The notes under the pieces are model-generated. The model was given only the letters and a program-made list of their open reading frames with translations. It did not search any database and had not been told where the DNA came from. From Frigoribacterium faeni (GTDB taxonomy: Bacteria; Actinomycetota; Actinomycetes; Actinomycetales; Microbacteriaceae), in assembly GCF_007988805.1 (NCBI RefSeq), contig NZ_BJUV01000001.1:1-64000 (forward strand): a DNA stretch of 64,000 nt. Reading direction: 5' to 3'. Made by a program: the position numbers and the translations under genes. Below, in pieces: positions 10,090-19,363 of this stretch (positions are counted from its first letter, which is position 1; each line of letters begins with the position of its first letter).

Positions 10090-10130
10090 CGGCCCGACCC
10101 GCGCACCAGCGTGGCACACGGGTCGGGCCG
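10090..10130 (-). terminator. Intercistronic hairpin between metQ and metN
   Basis: A perfect 12-bp inverted repeat, 10090-10101 with 10119-10130, and a 17-base loop lies in the 82-bp gap between the metQ stop and the metN start. In binding-protein transport operons such structures often stop part of transcription or stabilise upstream mRNA, making the binding protein more abundant than the ATPase and permease. That role is inferred. Confidence 0.6.
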
Positions 10131-10148
10131 GGAGTCGATCGGGCGGCG

Positions 10149-11072
10149 TCAGCCGTTCTGCTCGACGAGCTTCTTCGTGTCCTCCAGCGACGACTGCAGG
10201 TCGGCGACGGGCACCTTGACGGTGACCGCGGTCCCGCCGGAGTTCTCGACGACGCCGTCGGTGACCGACTGGGTGTCCTGGTAGATCTCGACGAGCTTCT
10301 TGTAGGTCTCGTCGTCCGCGTCGCCCGCACGAGCGGCGAACACGTTGACGTAGGGCAGCGCGGCGGGGTCGTTGGGGTCGTCCTGCGCGATGACGTCGTC
10401 GACCGAGAGACCGGCCTTCGTGGCGTAGTCGTTGTTGATGATGGCGCCGTCGAAGTCGGGCAGCGACGTGGCGGCGAGGTCCGCGGCGACCGGCGTCACC
10501 GTCACGGTCGAGGCGTCCTCGTCGATGTCGTTGATCCCCGAGAAGATGTCGCCGCCGTCCTTCAGCTCGATGAGGCCGTTGGACTGCAGCACGAGCAGCG
10601 AGCGCGCCAGGTTGCTGGCGTCGTCGGGGACGGCGATGGTGTCGCCCTTCTGGAAGTCGCTCACGTCGGTGTACTTCTCGGAGTAGAGCGGCAGCGGGTA
10701 GATCGCGGTCGACCCGATGGGGACGAGGTCGGCGTCGGCGGCGACGTCGTACTGCGCCAGGTAGACGATGTGCTGGAACTGGTTCAGGTCGAGCTCGCCC
10801 TCCGTCAGGGCGGGGTTCGGCTGCTCGTAGCTGCCGAAGTCGACGATCTCGACGTCGATGCCCTCGTCGGCGGCGGCATCGGCGAAGGTCGACCAGTAGG
10901 GGTCGCTCGCCCCGACGACGCCGATCCGCACGGTGTCGTCGGACGAGCCGCCCCGCGACACGGCGATGCCGATGCCGACGGCGGCGAGGACGACGACGAT
11001 GACCGCGATGATGGCGATCAGTCGGCCGGGGCCCTTCTTGGGGGCGTCGATCAGGGGGGTGGCGTCGCTCAT
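10149..11072 (-). CDS. metQ: MetQ/NlpA-family substrate-binding protein, membrane-helix anchored
   Basis: Extracytoplasmic binding protein, probably for methionine. The 307-residue protein has a polar N-terminus (MSDATPLIDAPKKG), a membrane helix at about 18-38, then a NlpA-type domain starting DDTVRIGVVGASDPYWSTFA; LDLNQFQHIVYL and VPDDASNLARSLLVL are typical MetQ blocks. No lipobox Cys is present, so it is tethered by an N-terminal helix rather than as a lipoprotein. The ATG at 11072 has GAGAGG upstream. It is the first gene of metQNI. I saw no SAM riboswitch in the about 130 bp before it. Confidence 0.9.
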   Translation of the reverse strand: MSDATPLIDAPKKGPGRLIAIIAVIVVVLAAVGIGIAVSRGGSSDDTVRIGVVGASDPYWSTFADAAADEGIDVEIVDFGSYEQPNPALTEGELDLNQFQHIVYLAQYDVAADADLVPIGSTAIYPLPLYSEKYTDVSDFQKGDTIAVPDDASNLARSLLVLQSNGLIELKDGGDIFSGINDIDEDASTVTVTPVAADLAATSLPDFDGAIINNDYATKAGLSVDDVIAQDDPNDPAALPYVNVFAARAGDADDETYKKLVEIYQDTQSVTDGVVENSGGTAVTVKVPVADLQSSLEDTKKLVEQNG

Positions 11073-11200
11073 GGTGATCCTCTCGGTGGCACAGGTACGC
11101 CTCGAGGCCGGCTGCTGTGCGGACCGTCGAGGCCCATCCATGATGACGCACCGTCGGCTCGCACCCGACATCGGCAGGTCACACGACGACACATGAGGAC

Positions 11201-11254
11201 GGACGTCGAGGAGGCGCGATGCAGGTCGTCCTGCACCGCGCCTCCTCGATGTCC
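11201..11254 (-). terminator. Long hairpin after ispG built from two GAGGAGGCGCG words
   Basis: 11201-11225 and 11230-11254 are 25-bp arms differing at two positions, with a TCGT loop. On one strand one of the two differences is a G-T wobble. It starts 16 bases after the ispG stop and so is placed as the ispG terminator, insulating the downstream metQNI operon. Both arms contain a full GAGGAGGCGCG word (11208-11218 and 11237-11247). Together with the hairpin after proS this is a repeated way of building terminators here. Confidence 0.85.
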
Positions 11255-11269
11255 GCGCGTCGGCCGTCG

Positions 11270-12418
11270 TTAGACGGTGAGCACCTGGGGCGAGCCCGTC
11301 TCGCCGGGGGGCATCTCGGCCGCGAGGCGGTTGGCCTCGTCGATCAGGGTCTGGACGATCTCGGACTCGGGCACGGTCTTGATGACCTCGCCCTTGACGA
11401 AGATCTGGCCCTTGCCGTTGCCGGAGGCGACTCCGAGGTCGGCCTCACGGGCCTCGCCGGGGCCGTTCACCACGCACCCCATGACGGCGACGCGCAGCGG
11501 GACGGTCATGCCCTCGAGCCCGTCGGTGACGTCGTTGGCCAGCTTGTAGACGTCGACCTGGGCCCGACCGCAGCTGGGGCAGCTGACGATCTCGAGCTTG
11601 CGCTCGCGGAGGTTGAGCGACTGGAGGATCTGGAGACCGACCTTGACCTCCTGCGCCGGGGGTGCGCTGAGGCTCACCCGGATCGTGTCGCCGATGCCCT
11701 CGCCGAGCAGGATGCCGAACGCCGTGGCCGACTTGATCGTGCCCTGGAACTCGGGCCCCGCCTCGGTGACCCCGAGGTGCAGGGGCCAGTCGCCGCGTTC
11801 GGCGAGCTGGCGGTAAGCCTTCACCATGACGATGGGGTCGTTGTGCTTGACCGAGATCTTGAAGTCGTGGAAGTCGTGCTCCTCGAAGAGCGAGGCCTCC
11901 CAGACGGCGGACTCGACGAGCGCCTCGGGCGTCGCCTTGCCGTACTTCTGGAGGATGCTGGGCTCGAGCGAACCGGCGTTGACGCCGATGCGGATCGACA
12001 CGCCGGCGGCCTTCGCGGCGGCGGCGATCTTGCCGACCTGGTCGTCGAACTTGCGGATGTTGCCGGGGTTCACCCGCACGGCCGCGCAACCGGCGTCGAT
12101 CGCCTGGTAGACGTAGTTCGGCTGGAAGTGGATGTCGGCGATGACCGGGATCTGACTCTTCTTCGCGATGATCGGAAGGGCCTCGGCGTCGTCGCGACTC
12201 GGCACGGCGACCCGCACGATGTCGCATCCCGACGCGGTCAGCTCGGCGATCTGCTGGAGCGTCGCGTTGATGTTCGGCGTCGGCGTGGTGGTCATCGACT
12301 GGACGCTGACGGGGGCGTCGCCGCCCACGAGCACCTTGCCGACCTTGATCTGCCGCGTCTTGCGGCGCGGGGCGAGGACTTCGGGGACCTTCGGCATTCC
12401 GAGATTGACTGCTGGCAC
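11270..12418 (-). CDS. ispG: 4-hydroxy-3-methylbut-2-enyl-diphosphate synthase (GcpE)
   Basis: Cytoplasmic [4Fe-4S] enzyme of the MEP isoprenoid pathway that reductively opens 2C-methyl-D-erythritol 2,4-cyclodiphosphate to HMBPP. The 382-residue protein has the TIM-barrel N-terminal part ([24 protein letters not shown]) and the cluster-binding part with Cys in SCPSCGR and [11 protein letters not shown]. The GTG at 12418 gives the conserved [20 protein letters not shown] start; an ATG seven codons in is the alternative. It sits with rseP and dxr, the standard actinobacterial grouping, and is followed by a strong hairpin. Confidence 0.96.
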   Translation of the reverse strand: MPAVNLGMPKVPEVLAPRRKTRQIKVGKVLVGGDAPVSVQSMTTTPTPNINATLQQIAELTASGCDIVRVAVPSRDDAEALPIIAKKSQIPVIADIHFQPNYVYQAIDAGCAAVRVNPGNIRKFDDQVGKIAAAAKAAGVSIRIGVNAGSLEPSILQKYGKATPEALVESAVWEASLFEEHDFHDFKISVKHNDPIVMVKAYRQLAERGDWPLHLGVTEAGPEFQGTIKSATAFGILLGEGIGDTIRVSLSAPPAQEVKVGLQILQSLNLRERKLEIVSCPSCGRAQVDVYKLANDVTDGLEGMTVPLRVAVMGCVVNGPGEAREADLGVASGNGKGQIFVKGEVIKTVPESEIVQTLIDEANRLAAEMPPGETGSPQVLTV

Positions 12419-12459
12419 GAGTGCAATCGTAATCCTCGGCGCTGGAAGCCGAGTGACCG

Positions 12460-13794
12460 TCAGCCGAACAGATCGATCGGATTCACGATGTCCGCGTAGA
12501 TGAGCAGCGCGCTCATGCCGCCGAGGAGGATGACGACGGCGAAGGTCAGGGGGATGACCTTGGCCGTGTCGACCGGACCCGGGTCGGGTCGACGGAACAG
12601 CGTGGCGAACCCTCGACGCACCGCCTCGATGAGCGCACCGGCCACGTGACCGCCGTCGAGCGGCATGAGCGGGATCAGGTTGAAGACGAAGAGCGCGACG
12701 TTGAGGCTGCCGACGAGATTGACGACGTAGGCCGCGCGATCCACGATCGGCACCGAGTCGAGGCTGACGATCTCGCCGGCCATCCGGCCGACTCCGACGA
12801 CGCTGACCGGTCCGTTCGCGTCGCGCTCTCCCCCGCCGAACGCCGCCTGCGCGACTCCGACGAGGCGCTGGGGCAGGTGGATGATGAGGTCGACGACGTG
12901 CGTCACGTTGTTCCAGACCGCGGGCAGCACGGCGGTGACCGGCTGCTGGACGGTCTCGCTCGCGAAGCCGATGCCGACGAAGCCGACGTCCTGCGTCTTC
13001 GGGGACCCGTCGGCGTTCTCCTCGATCTGCCCCGTGCTGTCGTCGACGACGTACCGCTCGGACAGGGTCGGGGTCACCTCCAGGGTCTGCTCGGCGCCGT
13101 CGCGCTCGACGACCACGTCGAGGGTCGTGCCGGCGGAGTCGCGGAGGACGGCGCTGACCTGGTCGCCGTCGCTCATCGTCGTCCCGTCGATCGAGACGAT
13201 GCGGTCGCCGTTCTGCATCCCGGCGGCGAACGCGGGGGCCGGGGTCGCGTCGGTCGGGCACGAGGTCTCCGTGGAACCGGCGGGCAGGACGCACTCGTTG
13301 ACGAGCCCCACGGTCGTGCTGGACTGCGCCACGCCGAAGCCGCAGAGGACCACGCCGAAGAGCACGATCGCGATGAGGAGGTTCATCACCGGCCCGCCGA
13401 GCATGATGATGATGCGCTTGTAGACCGGCAGCCGGTAGAAGGTGCGGGCCTCGTCGCCCTCGTCGATCGTCTCGGCGCTGGCCGTGCGGGCGTCCTGCAC
13501 GAGGGTCTGGAAGAACCCGGTGCTGGCCGTGCGCGCCGCCTCGCCCTTCTTGGCCGGCGGGAACATCCCCGACATCGAGATGTAGCCGCCGAGCGGGATC
13601 GCCTTGACGCCGTACTCGGTCTCGCCCCTCTTCCGGGAGAGGATCGTCGGGCCGAAGCCGATCATGTACTGGCCGACCTTGACCCCGAACCGCTTGGCCG
13701 GAACGAGGTGGCCCACCTCGTGCAGGGCGATCGAGACCGCGAGCCCGATCACCATGATCAGGACGCCGACGATGAAGAGCAGAACGGTGAGCAC
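12460..13794 (-). CDS. rseP: Site-2 intramembrane zinc metalloprotease (RseP/Rip1 family)
   Basis: Membrane protease that cuts transmembrane anti-sigma factors or other substrates within the bilayer. The 444-residue protein has the active-site HEVGH motif (25-29) in the first helix, a PDZ-like domain in the middle (about 180-270, around [20 protein letters not shown]) and a C-terminal helix with LMPLDGGHV, the LDG motif whose Asp is the third zinc ligand. The GTG at 13794 puts the first helix at the N-terminus as usual; longer starts add a Cys/Arg-rich segment. It lies between dxr and ispG. Confidence 0.94.
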   Translation of the reverse strand: MLTVLLFIVGVLIMVIGLAVSIALHEVGHLVPAKRFGVKVGQYMIGFGPTILSRKRGETEYGVKAIPLGGYISMSGMFPPAKKGEAARTASTGFFQTLVQDARTASAETIDEGDEARTFYRLPVYKRIIIMLGGPVMNLLIAIVLFGVVLCGFGVAQSSTTVGLVNECVLPAGSTETSCPTDATPAPAFAAGMQNGDRIVSIDGTTMSDGDQVSAVLRDSAGTTLDVVVERDGAEQTLEVTPTLSERYVVDDSTGQIEENADGSPKTQDVGFVGIGFASETVQQPVTAVLPAVWNNVTHVVDLIIHLPQRLVGVAQAAFGGGERDANGPVSVVGVGRMAGEIVSLDSVPIVDRAAYVVNLVGSLNVALFVFNLIPLMPLDGGHVAGALIEAVRRGFATLFRRPDPGPVDTAKVIPLTFAVVILLGGMSALLIYADIVNPIDLFG

Positions 13795-13880
13795 CGGGCA
13801 AGGGTAGCCGCAGCGGACCGGGAACACGCCGCGCTCCACCCCAGGCGTTGCTGGGAGCGGCCTGGTCGGGGGCCGGCCCC

Positions 13881-13904
13881 GGCCGGACCCGGGCCCGTCC
13901 GGCC
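13881..13904 (-). terminator. Probable terminator of dxr
   Basis: An 8-bp inverted repeat, 13881-13888 with 13897-13904, with an 8-base G/C loop, sits 5 bases after the dxr stop. The surrounding 60 bases are almost pure G/C with further possible pairings. No T-run. The rseP start lies 87 bases further on. Confidence 0.5.
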
Positions 13905-13908
13905 CGGA

Positions 13909-14985
13909 TCAGCCGGCCAGCAGGGCGTCGGCTTGCCGCCGTGCCCACCTCTCGGCCTCGAGGACCCCCTCGAGCGTGGACGCGCCTCCCTCGTGACGCT
14001 CGACGACCTCGCTGACGGTGTCGAGGATCCCGAGGTAGCCCACGCGCCCCTCGTGGAACGCGAGCACGGCCTGCTCGTTGGCGGCGTTGAAGACGGCCGG
14101 GTAGGTGCCCCCGGCCCGACCCACCTGCTTCGCGAGATCGACGGCGGGGAACGCCTCGGAATCGAGCGGCTCGAAGGTCCACGAGGAGGCGGTGGTCCAG
14201 TCGAGGGGACGGCCGACTCCCGCCACGCGGTCCGGCCACGCGAGCCCCAGGGAGATGGGCAGACGCATGTCCGGCGGCGACGCCTGGGCGATCGTGGAGC
14301 CGTCGACGAACTCGACCATGGAGTGCACGATCGACTGGGGGTGGACGGTGACGTCGATGTCGTCGTAGTCGACGTCGAAGAGGAGATGGGCCTCGATCAC
14401 CTCGAGCCCCTTGTTCACCATCGTCGACGAGTTCGTGGTGACCACGAGGCCCATGTCCCAGGTGGGATGCGCGAGGGCCTCCGCGGGGGTGACGTCCGCC
14501 AGCGAGGCGCGCGAACGACCGCGGAACGGCCCGCCGGACGCGGTGAGGACCAGCCGGCGCACCTCGCCGGTCGCCCCGGAGCGCAGCGCCTGCGCGATGG
14601 CCGAGTGCTCGGAGTCGACGGGGACGATCTGACCGGGACGGGCCCGGTCGCGGACCAGGTCCCCCCCGACGATCAGGCTCTCCTTGTTCGCCAGCGCCAG
14701 GGTCGCCCCCGACTCGAGCGCCGCCAGGGTCGGGGCCAGACCGACGGAGCCGGTGATGCCGTTCAGGACGACGTCGGCCTCGACGTCGCGGACGAGGGCG
14801 ACCGACTCGTCGGTGCCGAGGGCCACGTGCTCGACGCCGAAGCGTGCGGCCTGCTCGGAGACGAGGTCGCGGTTCGTACCGGCCGACAGGCCGACCACCT
14901 CGAACAGCTGCGGGTTCGCAGCGATGACGTCGAGGGCTTGAACGCCGATCGAACCGGTGGACCCGAGGATGGTGATGCGTCGCAT
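13909..14985 (-). CDS. dxr: 1-deoxy-D-xylulose 5-phosphate reductoisomerase
   Basis: Second enzyme of the MEP pathway: NADPH-dependent conversion of DXP to MEP. The 358-residue protein carries the NADPH-binding GSTGSIG (about 8-14), the NKES metal/substrate block in [13 protein letters not shown] and the catalytic-loop region [10 protein letters not shown]; length is typical (about 390 in E. coli, shorter in actinobacteria). ATG start. It is grouped with rseP and ispG, so two MEP enzymes flank the protease. Confidence 0.96.
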   Translation of the reverse strand: MRRITILGSTGSIGVQALDVIAANPQLFEVVGLSAGTNRDLVSEQAARFGVEHVALGTDESVALVRDVEADVVLNGITGSVGLAPTLAALESGATLALANKESLIVGGDLVRDRARPGQIVPVDSEHSAIAQALRSGATGEVRRLVLTASGGPFRGRSRASLADVTPAEALAHPTWDMGLVVTTNSSTMVNKGLEVIEAHLLFDVDYDDIDVTVHPQSIVHSMVEFVDGSTIAQASPPDMRLPISLGLAWPDRVAGVGRPLDWTTASSWTFEPLDSEAFPAVDLAKQVGRAGGTYPAVFNAANEQAVLAFHEGRVGYLGILDTVSEVVERHEGGASTLEGVLEAERWARRQADALLAG

Positions 14986-15056
14986 GAGCCCACCCTACGG
15001 TCGCGTCCGACCCTCCGCCGCGTCGACCCCTCGGGTCGCGCAGGGTGCCGGTCGCG

Positions 15057-16070
15057 TCAGGCGACCGCGAGGATGTCGATGACGAACACCAGGGTGTCGG
15101 TCGGCTCGATGCCGGCGCCGGCCTCGCCCGCCTCGCCGTATCCGTCGGCAGGAGGCACGATCACGACCACCTGCGAACCGACCGTCTGCCCGATCATCGC
15201 CTGGGCGAAACCGGACACGACCTGATCGGTCGAGAAGGGAGTCAGCGTGCCCTTGCCCCAGCTCTCGTCGAAGACCTCGCCGGTGCGCCAGTTGGTGCCC
15301 TGGTACTGGACGGTGACGTTGGCCGGATCGGGCACGACGGCGCCGTCGCCCTTCTTCAGCACCTCGATCCGCAGGTCGGCGGGCGGGTCGTCGTCCGGGA
15401 CCGTCACCGTGGGACGGCCGTCGTCGGCGAGCTCGACCTCGGGGAAGCCGCTCTGCACGGGCTGATCGGCGCCCGTGGCCCGCGTCGGCACGATCGAGAA
15501 CGTGTCGACGACGATGACGGTCGCTGGATTGGGAGCGTCCGTGCCGGGCGAACCGGGCTGCATGTCGGCGGCCGAGGCGACCGTGACGGTGCGGGATCCC
15601 GCCTGAGCGCACGACAGCGCACCCTCGATGCCCGGCACGTAGAAGTCGCCGCTGATGGTCAGCTGCTCGCCTGCGGAGCCGGTGTACCCGGCCGTGCTCA
15701 GCTCGGCTCCCGTCTCGGCGTCGAAGACGGTGATCGCCACCTGCACGACGTCGCCCACCTCCGTGGTCGGTCCGTCGCCCGGCACGACCACGGTCTGCTG
15801 GGTCTCGGCGGCCGTGAGCGGCGCGGGGAGGCCGATGCTCGGCTTCTCCCCGAAGGCACCGGAGACGTCGACCGAGTCGGACTCGGCCCCGGACTCGAGA
15901 CAGGTGGTCGGCGCCGCCGCGGCCGTGCTGTCGTCCCCGGTCGGGGTCGGCTCCGAGCCGCCCGTGCACCCCGCCACGAGGGCGACCACGATCACGGGGA
16001 GCACGGCGACGGCCCACGGCCTCCGCCGGGTGGCCGGGGTGGTCGAGGAGGCGCGGAGCGGTCTGATCAC
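15057..16070 (-). CDS. Lipoprotein FKBP-type peptidyl-prolyl isomerase, two-domain
   Basis: Secreted, lipid-anchored prolyl isomerase that likely helps fold extracytoplasmic proteins. The 337-residue protein has a signal peptide with lipobox VALVAGC (Cys at about 35). A weakly FKBP-like domain (about 70-190) follows, then a canonical FKBP domain (about 230-337) that keeps [28 protein letters not shown] and FVIDIL, the active-site residues. The GTG start at 16070 has no clear Shine-Dalgarno sequence, so the true start is uncertain. A GAGGAGGCGCG copy (16045-16055) falls in the first codons. It is followed by, and paralogous to, the next FKBP gene. Confidence 0.88.
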   Translation of the reverse strand: MIRPLRASSTTPATRRRPWAVAVLPVIVVALVAGCTGGSEPTPTGDDSTAAAAPTTCLESGAESDSVDVSGAFGEKPSIGLPAPLTAAETQQTVVVPGDGPTTEVGDVVQVAITVFDAETGAELSTAGYTGSAGEQLTISGDFYVPGIEGALSCAQAGSRTVTVASAADMQPGSPGTDAPNPATVIVVDTFSIVPTRATGADQPVQSGFPEVELADDGRPTVTVPDDDPPADLRIEVLKKGDGAVVPDPANVTVQYQGTNWRTGEVFDESWGKGTLTPFSTDQVVSGFAQAMIGQTVGSQVVVIVPPADGYGEAGEAGAGIEPTDTLVFVIDILAVA

Positions 16071-16102
16071 GGAGGTCGCGGGTCTCGATCGGTGCAGCGG
16101 GG

Positions 16103-16669
16103 TCAGCCGACGGCGAGGATGTCGATGACGAAGATCAGGGTGTCGGTGGCCGTGAAGGCGGCCCCCTGGGGCACGTTGTCGCCGTAGCCGTCGGCCGGCG
16201 GGATCGACACGATGGTCTGCGAGCCGACGGTCTGGCCGACCATCCCGTCGGCGAAGCCGGTGATGACCTGGCTCGTGCCGAACGTGGCCGGTTCGCCGCG
16301 CTGCCAGCTGGAGTCGAACGTCTCGCCGGTCTGCCAGACGACGCCCTCGTACTGGACGGTGACGGTGTCGCCGTCCTGGACGACGTCGCCGTCGCCCTTC
16401 TTGAGGACCTCGACCTGCAGGTCGGTCGGCGGCTCGGTGTCGGGGACCGTGACCGTCGGGGCGCCGTCGTCGGCGAGCTCGACCGTCGGGAACCCGGGGG
16501 TCGGGTCCTGGGGCTCGCCCGTCGCGCGGAGCGGCACCTCGGTGCTCGCCGAGGCGCTTGGCGTGGATGCTCCCCCGGCGGTGGACTCCTCACCGGCATC
16601 GGTGCCGCCGCAGGCGGCGAGCGCGAGGACCAGGGCGGGGACGGCGAGGAGGGCGAGGGGACGGCGCAT
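16103..16669 (-). CDS. Lipoprotein FKBP-type peptidyl-prolyl isomerase, single-domain
   Basis: A 188-residue lipid-anchored FKBP: signal peptide with lipobox LALAAC (Cys at 20), a Thr/Ser/Ala-rich linker, then one FKBP domain (about 80-188) with VTVQYEG, FDSSW, VITGFADGMVGQ, PPADGYG and FVIDILAVG. The C-terminal 100 residues closely match those of the neighbouring two-domain FKBP, so the pair arose by tandem duplication. The ATG at 16669 has GAGAGA upstream; longer starts precede the signal peptide with Arg/Ser-rich sequence and are rejected. Confidence 0.92.
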   Translation of the reverse strand: MRRPLALLAVPALVLALAACGGTDAGEESTAGGASTPSASASTEVPLRATGEPQDPTPGFPTVELADDGAPTVTVPDTEPPTDLQVEVLKKGDGDVVQDGDTVTVQYEGVVWQTGETFDSSWQRGEPATFGTSQVITGFADGMVGQTVGSQTIVSIPPADGYGDNVPQGAAFTATDTLIFVIDILAVG

Positions 16670-16792
16670 GGGGATCTCTCGGTCGGAGGGCGGGGACGGT
16701 GACGGTGACGCGGTGCCGCCATCGGCACGGCGACCCCGGCCATTCTGCCTCACGGCCGGCAGCGGTGGCTGAGTGGGGGCGCCGCCCCCGGT

Positions 16793-17296
16793 TCAGCCGG
16801 CTGCGGCGTCGCCCGTCGCCGGGTCGCCCGCGACCACGATCCGGGGTTCGTGCTCGACGGGGAACGCCACCGACGAGGCGATGAAGCACTTGCGCGCGGC
16901 CTCGGCGTGCAGCTCGCGCGCGCGCTCGGCCATGGAGGCGTCGGCGACCGTCACGACGGGGCGGAGGGTGACCGAGGTGAACCGGCCGCCGCCGTCGGAG
17001 GTCTGGGTCATCCGTCCGACGGCGGAGTCCTCGTAGGCGACGACGACGACGCCGCCGGTCGCCGCGACGTGCAGGTAGCTGAGCAGGTGGCACTGCGCGA
17101 GGGCGCCGAGGAGCATCTCCTCCGGGTTCCAGCGGTCGGCGTCTCCGTGGAACGTCCGATCGGCCGAGGCGGCGATCTCGTGCAGCTTGCCGTCGGCGCT
17201 CAGCGTGTTGTCGCGTCCGTACGACCGGTAGGACACGGTCCCGACGTCGCGGGCGCCCGTCCATCGGAGGCCGACGGCGTAGTCGTGGTCGAGCAT
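16793..17296 (-). CDS. OsmC/Ohr-family peroxiredoxin
   Basis: A 167-residue cytoplasmic thiol peroxidase-like protein of the OsmC family, which reduces organic hydroperoxides. The two reactive Cys are present, in ALAQCHLLSYLH and ARKCFIASSV, and the WNPEEMLLGALAQCHL block is typical. I chose the ATG at 17296 because AGGAGG lies 5 bases before it; a longer frame exists. It is divergent from the asparaginase gene, 44 bp away, so their promoters overlap. Confidence 0.92.
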   Translation of the reverse strand: MLDHDYAVGLRWTGARDVGTVSYRSYGRDNTLSADGKLHEIAASADRTFHGDADRWNPEEMLLGALAQCHLLSYLHVAATGGVVVVAYEDSAVGRMTQTSDGGGRFTSVTLRPVVTVADASMAERARELHAEAARKCFIASSVAFPVEHEPRIVVAGDPATGDAAAG

Positions 17297-17340
17297 GGGG
17301 CCTCCTGGGTCGGGGTCTGGCGGTCGGTACACTCCCCATC

Positions 17341-18375
17341 ATGACCGACCTGCGCCGTTCCGCTCCATCCGCCGTCCCCCGCCGACCGCTGACGGTCGAG
17401 GGGAGCGTCGAGCTGGCGGTCCTGACCCGGTCGGGTCTCGACGAGAGCCGGCACGTCGGGGCCGGCGTCGTCGTCGACAGCGCCGGCTCCGTGCTCCGTG
17501 CCGTCGGCGACGTCGGGGCCTCGATCTATCCGCGTTCGTGCCTCAAGCCGTTGCAGGCCCTGACCGTGATGCGCTCCGGGGTCGAGCTCGAGGGGCCTCA
17601 GGCCGTCCTGGCCACGGCCAGCCACGCCGGGACGCCCGAGCACCTCGCGGTCGTCTCGTCGCTGCTCGAGCGTTCGGGCAGCGTCGAGGACGACCTGCTC
17701 TGCCCCGCCGACTGGCCGGGCGACCGGGCGAGCGCCCGCAGGGCTCCGGAGGCCAGGAGGCTCGCGATGAACTGCTCGGGCAAGCACGCGTCGTTCCTCC
17801 TGGCGTGCGCCGAGAACGGCTGGGATCCCGCGACGTACACCGACCTCGACCACCCCCTGCAGCGGGCCACGCGCGAGACCGTGGCCGAGTTCACGGACGA
17901 GACCATCGATCACGCCGGCGTCGACGGCTGCGGCGCGCCGGTCTTCGCGACGACGATCACGGGGCTCGCCCTCGCCGTCGCCCGCGTCGCGGGCGCCGCC
18001 GGAGACGGGACGCCGTCGGGCGACCACCGTGCCGGCGCTCTGGTGCGAGCCGTGCTGGCGGACGCCTGGGCCCTCGACGGACCCGGCCGGGCCAACACCG
18101 TCGCGATCGACGAGCTCGGACTCTTCGCCAAGCTCGGGGCGGAGGGCGTCCTCGTGATGGGGACCCTCGACGGGATCGGCACCGCGGTCAAGGTCCTCGA
18201 CGGGAACCTGCGCGCGGCCACGATGGTCGCCCTGCATCTGCTGGTCGGTCAGGGTGCGGTCGACGCCACGGCGGCGGAGGGGGTCGTCGAGGCCACACGC
18301 GAACGGGTGCTCGGAGCGGGGCACGACGTCGGTCGCATCCGGCTCGGAGACGGGGTGCTCGCGGCCCGGGCCTGA
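17341..18375 (+). CDS. Asparaginase of the Rhizobium etli type (asparaginase II family)
   Basis: Probable L-asparaginase hydrolysing asparagine to aspartate and ammonia. The 344-residue protein belongs to the family of R. etli thermolabile asparaginase, unrelated to the E. coli type. It keeps the catalytic-region blocks PRSCLKPLQA (about 60-69) and CSGKHASF (about 142-149), and the zinc-site region DGCGAPVF (about 198-205), with a further Lys in LFAKLGAEG. The ATG at 17341 is used. It is one of few plus-strand genes and converges with the EccC-like gene, 17 bp apart. Confidence 0.9.
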   Translation: MTDLRRSAPSAVPRRPLTVEGSVELAVLTRSGLDESRHVGAGVVVDSAGSVLRAVGDVGASIYPRSCLKPLQALTVMRSGVELEGPQAVLATASHAGTPEHLAVVSSLLERSGSVEDDLLCPADWPGDRASARRAPEARRLAMNCSGKHASFLLACAENGWDPATYTDLDHPLQRATRETVAEFTDETIDHAGVDGCGAPVFATTITGLALAVARVAGAAGDGTPSGDHRAGALVRAVLADAWALDGPGRANTVAIDELGLFAKLGAEGVLVMGTLDGIGTAVKVLDGNLRAATMVALHLLVGQGAVDATAAEGVVEATRERVLGAGHDVGRIRLGDGVLAARA

Positions 18376-18392
18376 AGCCGCCGACCCCGGCG

Positions 18393-19274
18393 TCAGTCCC
18401 CCTCGCGGCACGAGACGTAGTCGAGCTCGATCGGGGTCCGGCACGCCGCGCCCGCACGGAGGACGACGACGGCCGTGCCGTCGTCGGCGATCTCGATCAG
18501 GGTGTCCACGCGGCCCGCATCCGCTCGGGTCCGCCCGTCGCGGACGGTGAGCTCTCCGGCACCGAGCATCCTCGCCTGGAGGCGGAAGCCGTCGGCGGCT
18601 GCTCGGGCCAGGACGCCCGGCCCGACGACTCCCACGACTCCCCTGGCCTCGATGCAGAGAGGGCCGTCGGCGAGGGTCGCCGCATCCTGCTCGAGCCGGG
18701 CCAGCGCGAGCACGCGATCGTCGTCGGGACCCGCACCGGCGTCCGCCCGTCGCCGGGTCGGCGCCGCCCCTCGCGACAGCCGGAGTCGGCTCTCGACGGC
18801 GCCCCGCCCCAGGACGAGGTACCGCCGACGCCGTCCCTCCGGGTCGTCGTCCCCCGGGTGGCCGGCGGTCGCATCGTCCCGGACGGACCGGGCCGTCGTG
18901 CGGCTGCCCGGGAACAGGGTCTCGAGCTCGAGGCGCTCGAGCCGGTGGTGGGCGAGGACGCTCGCGCGGGCCGCCTCCAGGTCGTCGTCGAAGCGGCGCC
19001 CCTCGCGCCGTGCCGTCGCCGGCGCGCCGATGAGGGCCTCGACGGCCCAGGCCGCGAGGACCGCGACCAACGCGATCGCCGCGGGGAGGATCACGCCGAC
19101 GCACCGTCCCGACGCGACGGCGACCGCCGCCGCGGTCACGACGGCCGTGAGCACCGGCGCCCGGACGGTCGCCGCGCGCGGCGGCGGGCTGGGGACGACG
19201 ACGACACGGCCACCGGGAGGGACGGCGCGGCCGCCGCCGGGAGAGCCGAGGGGACGGTCGTCGACGGGGAGCAC
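18393..19274 (-). CDS. Short EccC/FtsK-like N-terminal fragment, no ATPase domain
   Basis: A 293-residue protein with a Pro/Gly-rich start, two adjacent membrane helices (about 39-80), an Arg/Asp-rich helical region and a C-terminal part with DGPLCIEARGVVGVVGPGVLAR. That layout resembles the N-terminal half of actinobacterial FtsK/SpoIIIE proteins of EccC type (type VII secretion), but the gene stops before any Walker A ATPase domain. It could be a truncated relic, a split subunit or a distinct regulator. The GTG start has weak GAGGG upstream. It is the last gene of the kinase/FHA cluster. The family call is inference. Confidence 0.6.
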   Translation of the reverse strand: MLPVDDRPLGSPGGGRAVPPGGRVVVVPSPPPRAATVRAPVLTAVVTAAAVAVASGRCVGVILPAAIALVAVLAAWAVEALIGAPATARREGRRFDDDLEAARASVLAHHRLERLELETLFPGSRTTARSVRDDATAGHPGDDDPEGRRRRYLVLGRGAVESRLRLSRGAAPTRRRADAGAGPDDDRVLALARLEQDAATLADGPLCIEARGVVGVVGPGVLARAAADGFRLQARMLGAGELTVRDGRTRADAGRVDTLIEIADDGTAVVVLRAGAACRTPIELDYVSCREGD

Positions 19275-19363
19275 GCCCTCAGAGCATCATGACTCCGACG
19301 ACGGGCGGGGCGGTCCCCGACGGCCCTGGGGAGAGCCGGCCGGACGTCACCGGTGTGGAGGGC

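Noticed and set aside
11073-11200. Possible SAM riboswitch before metQ
   Set aside because: I could not find the conserved cores of SAM-I, SAM-II or SAM-IV; the region is short.
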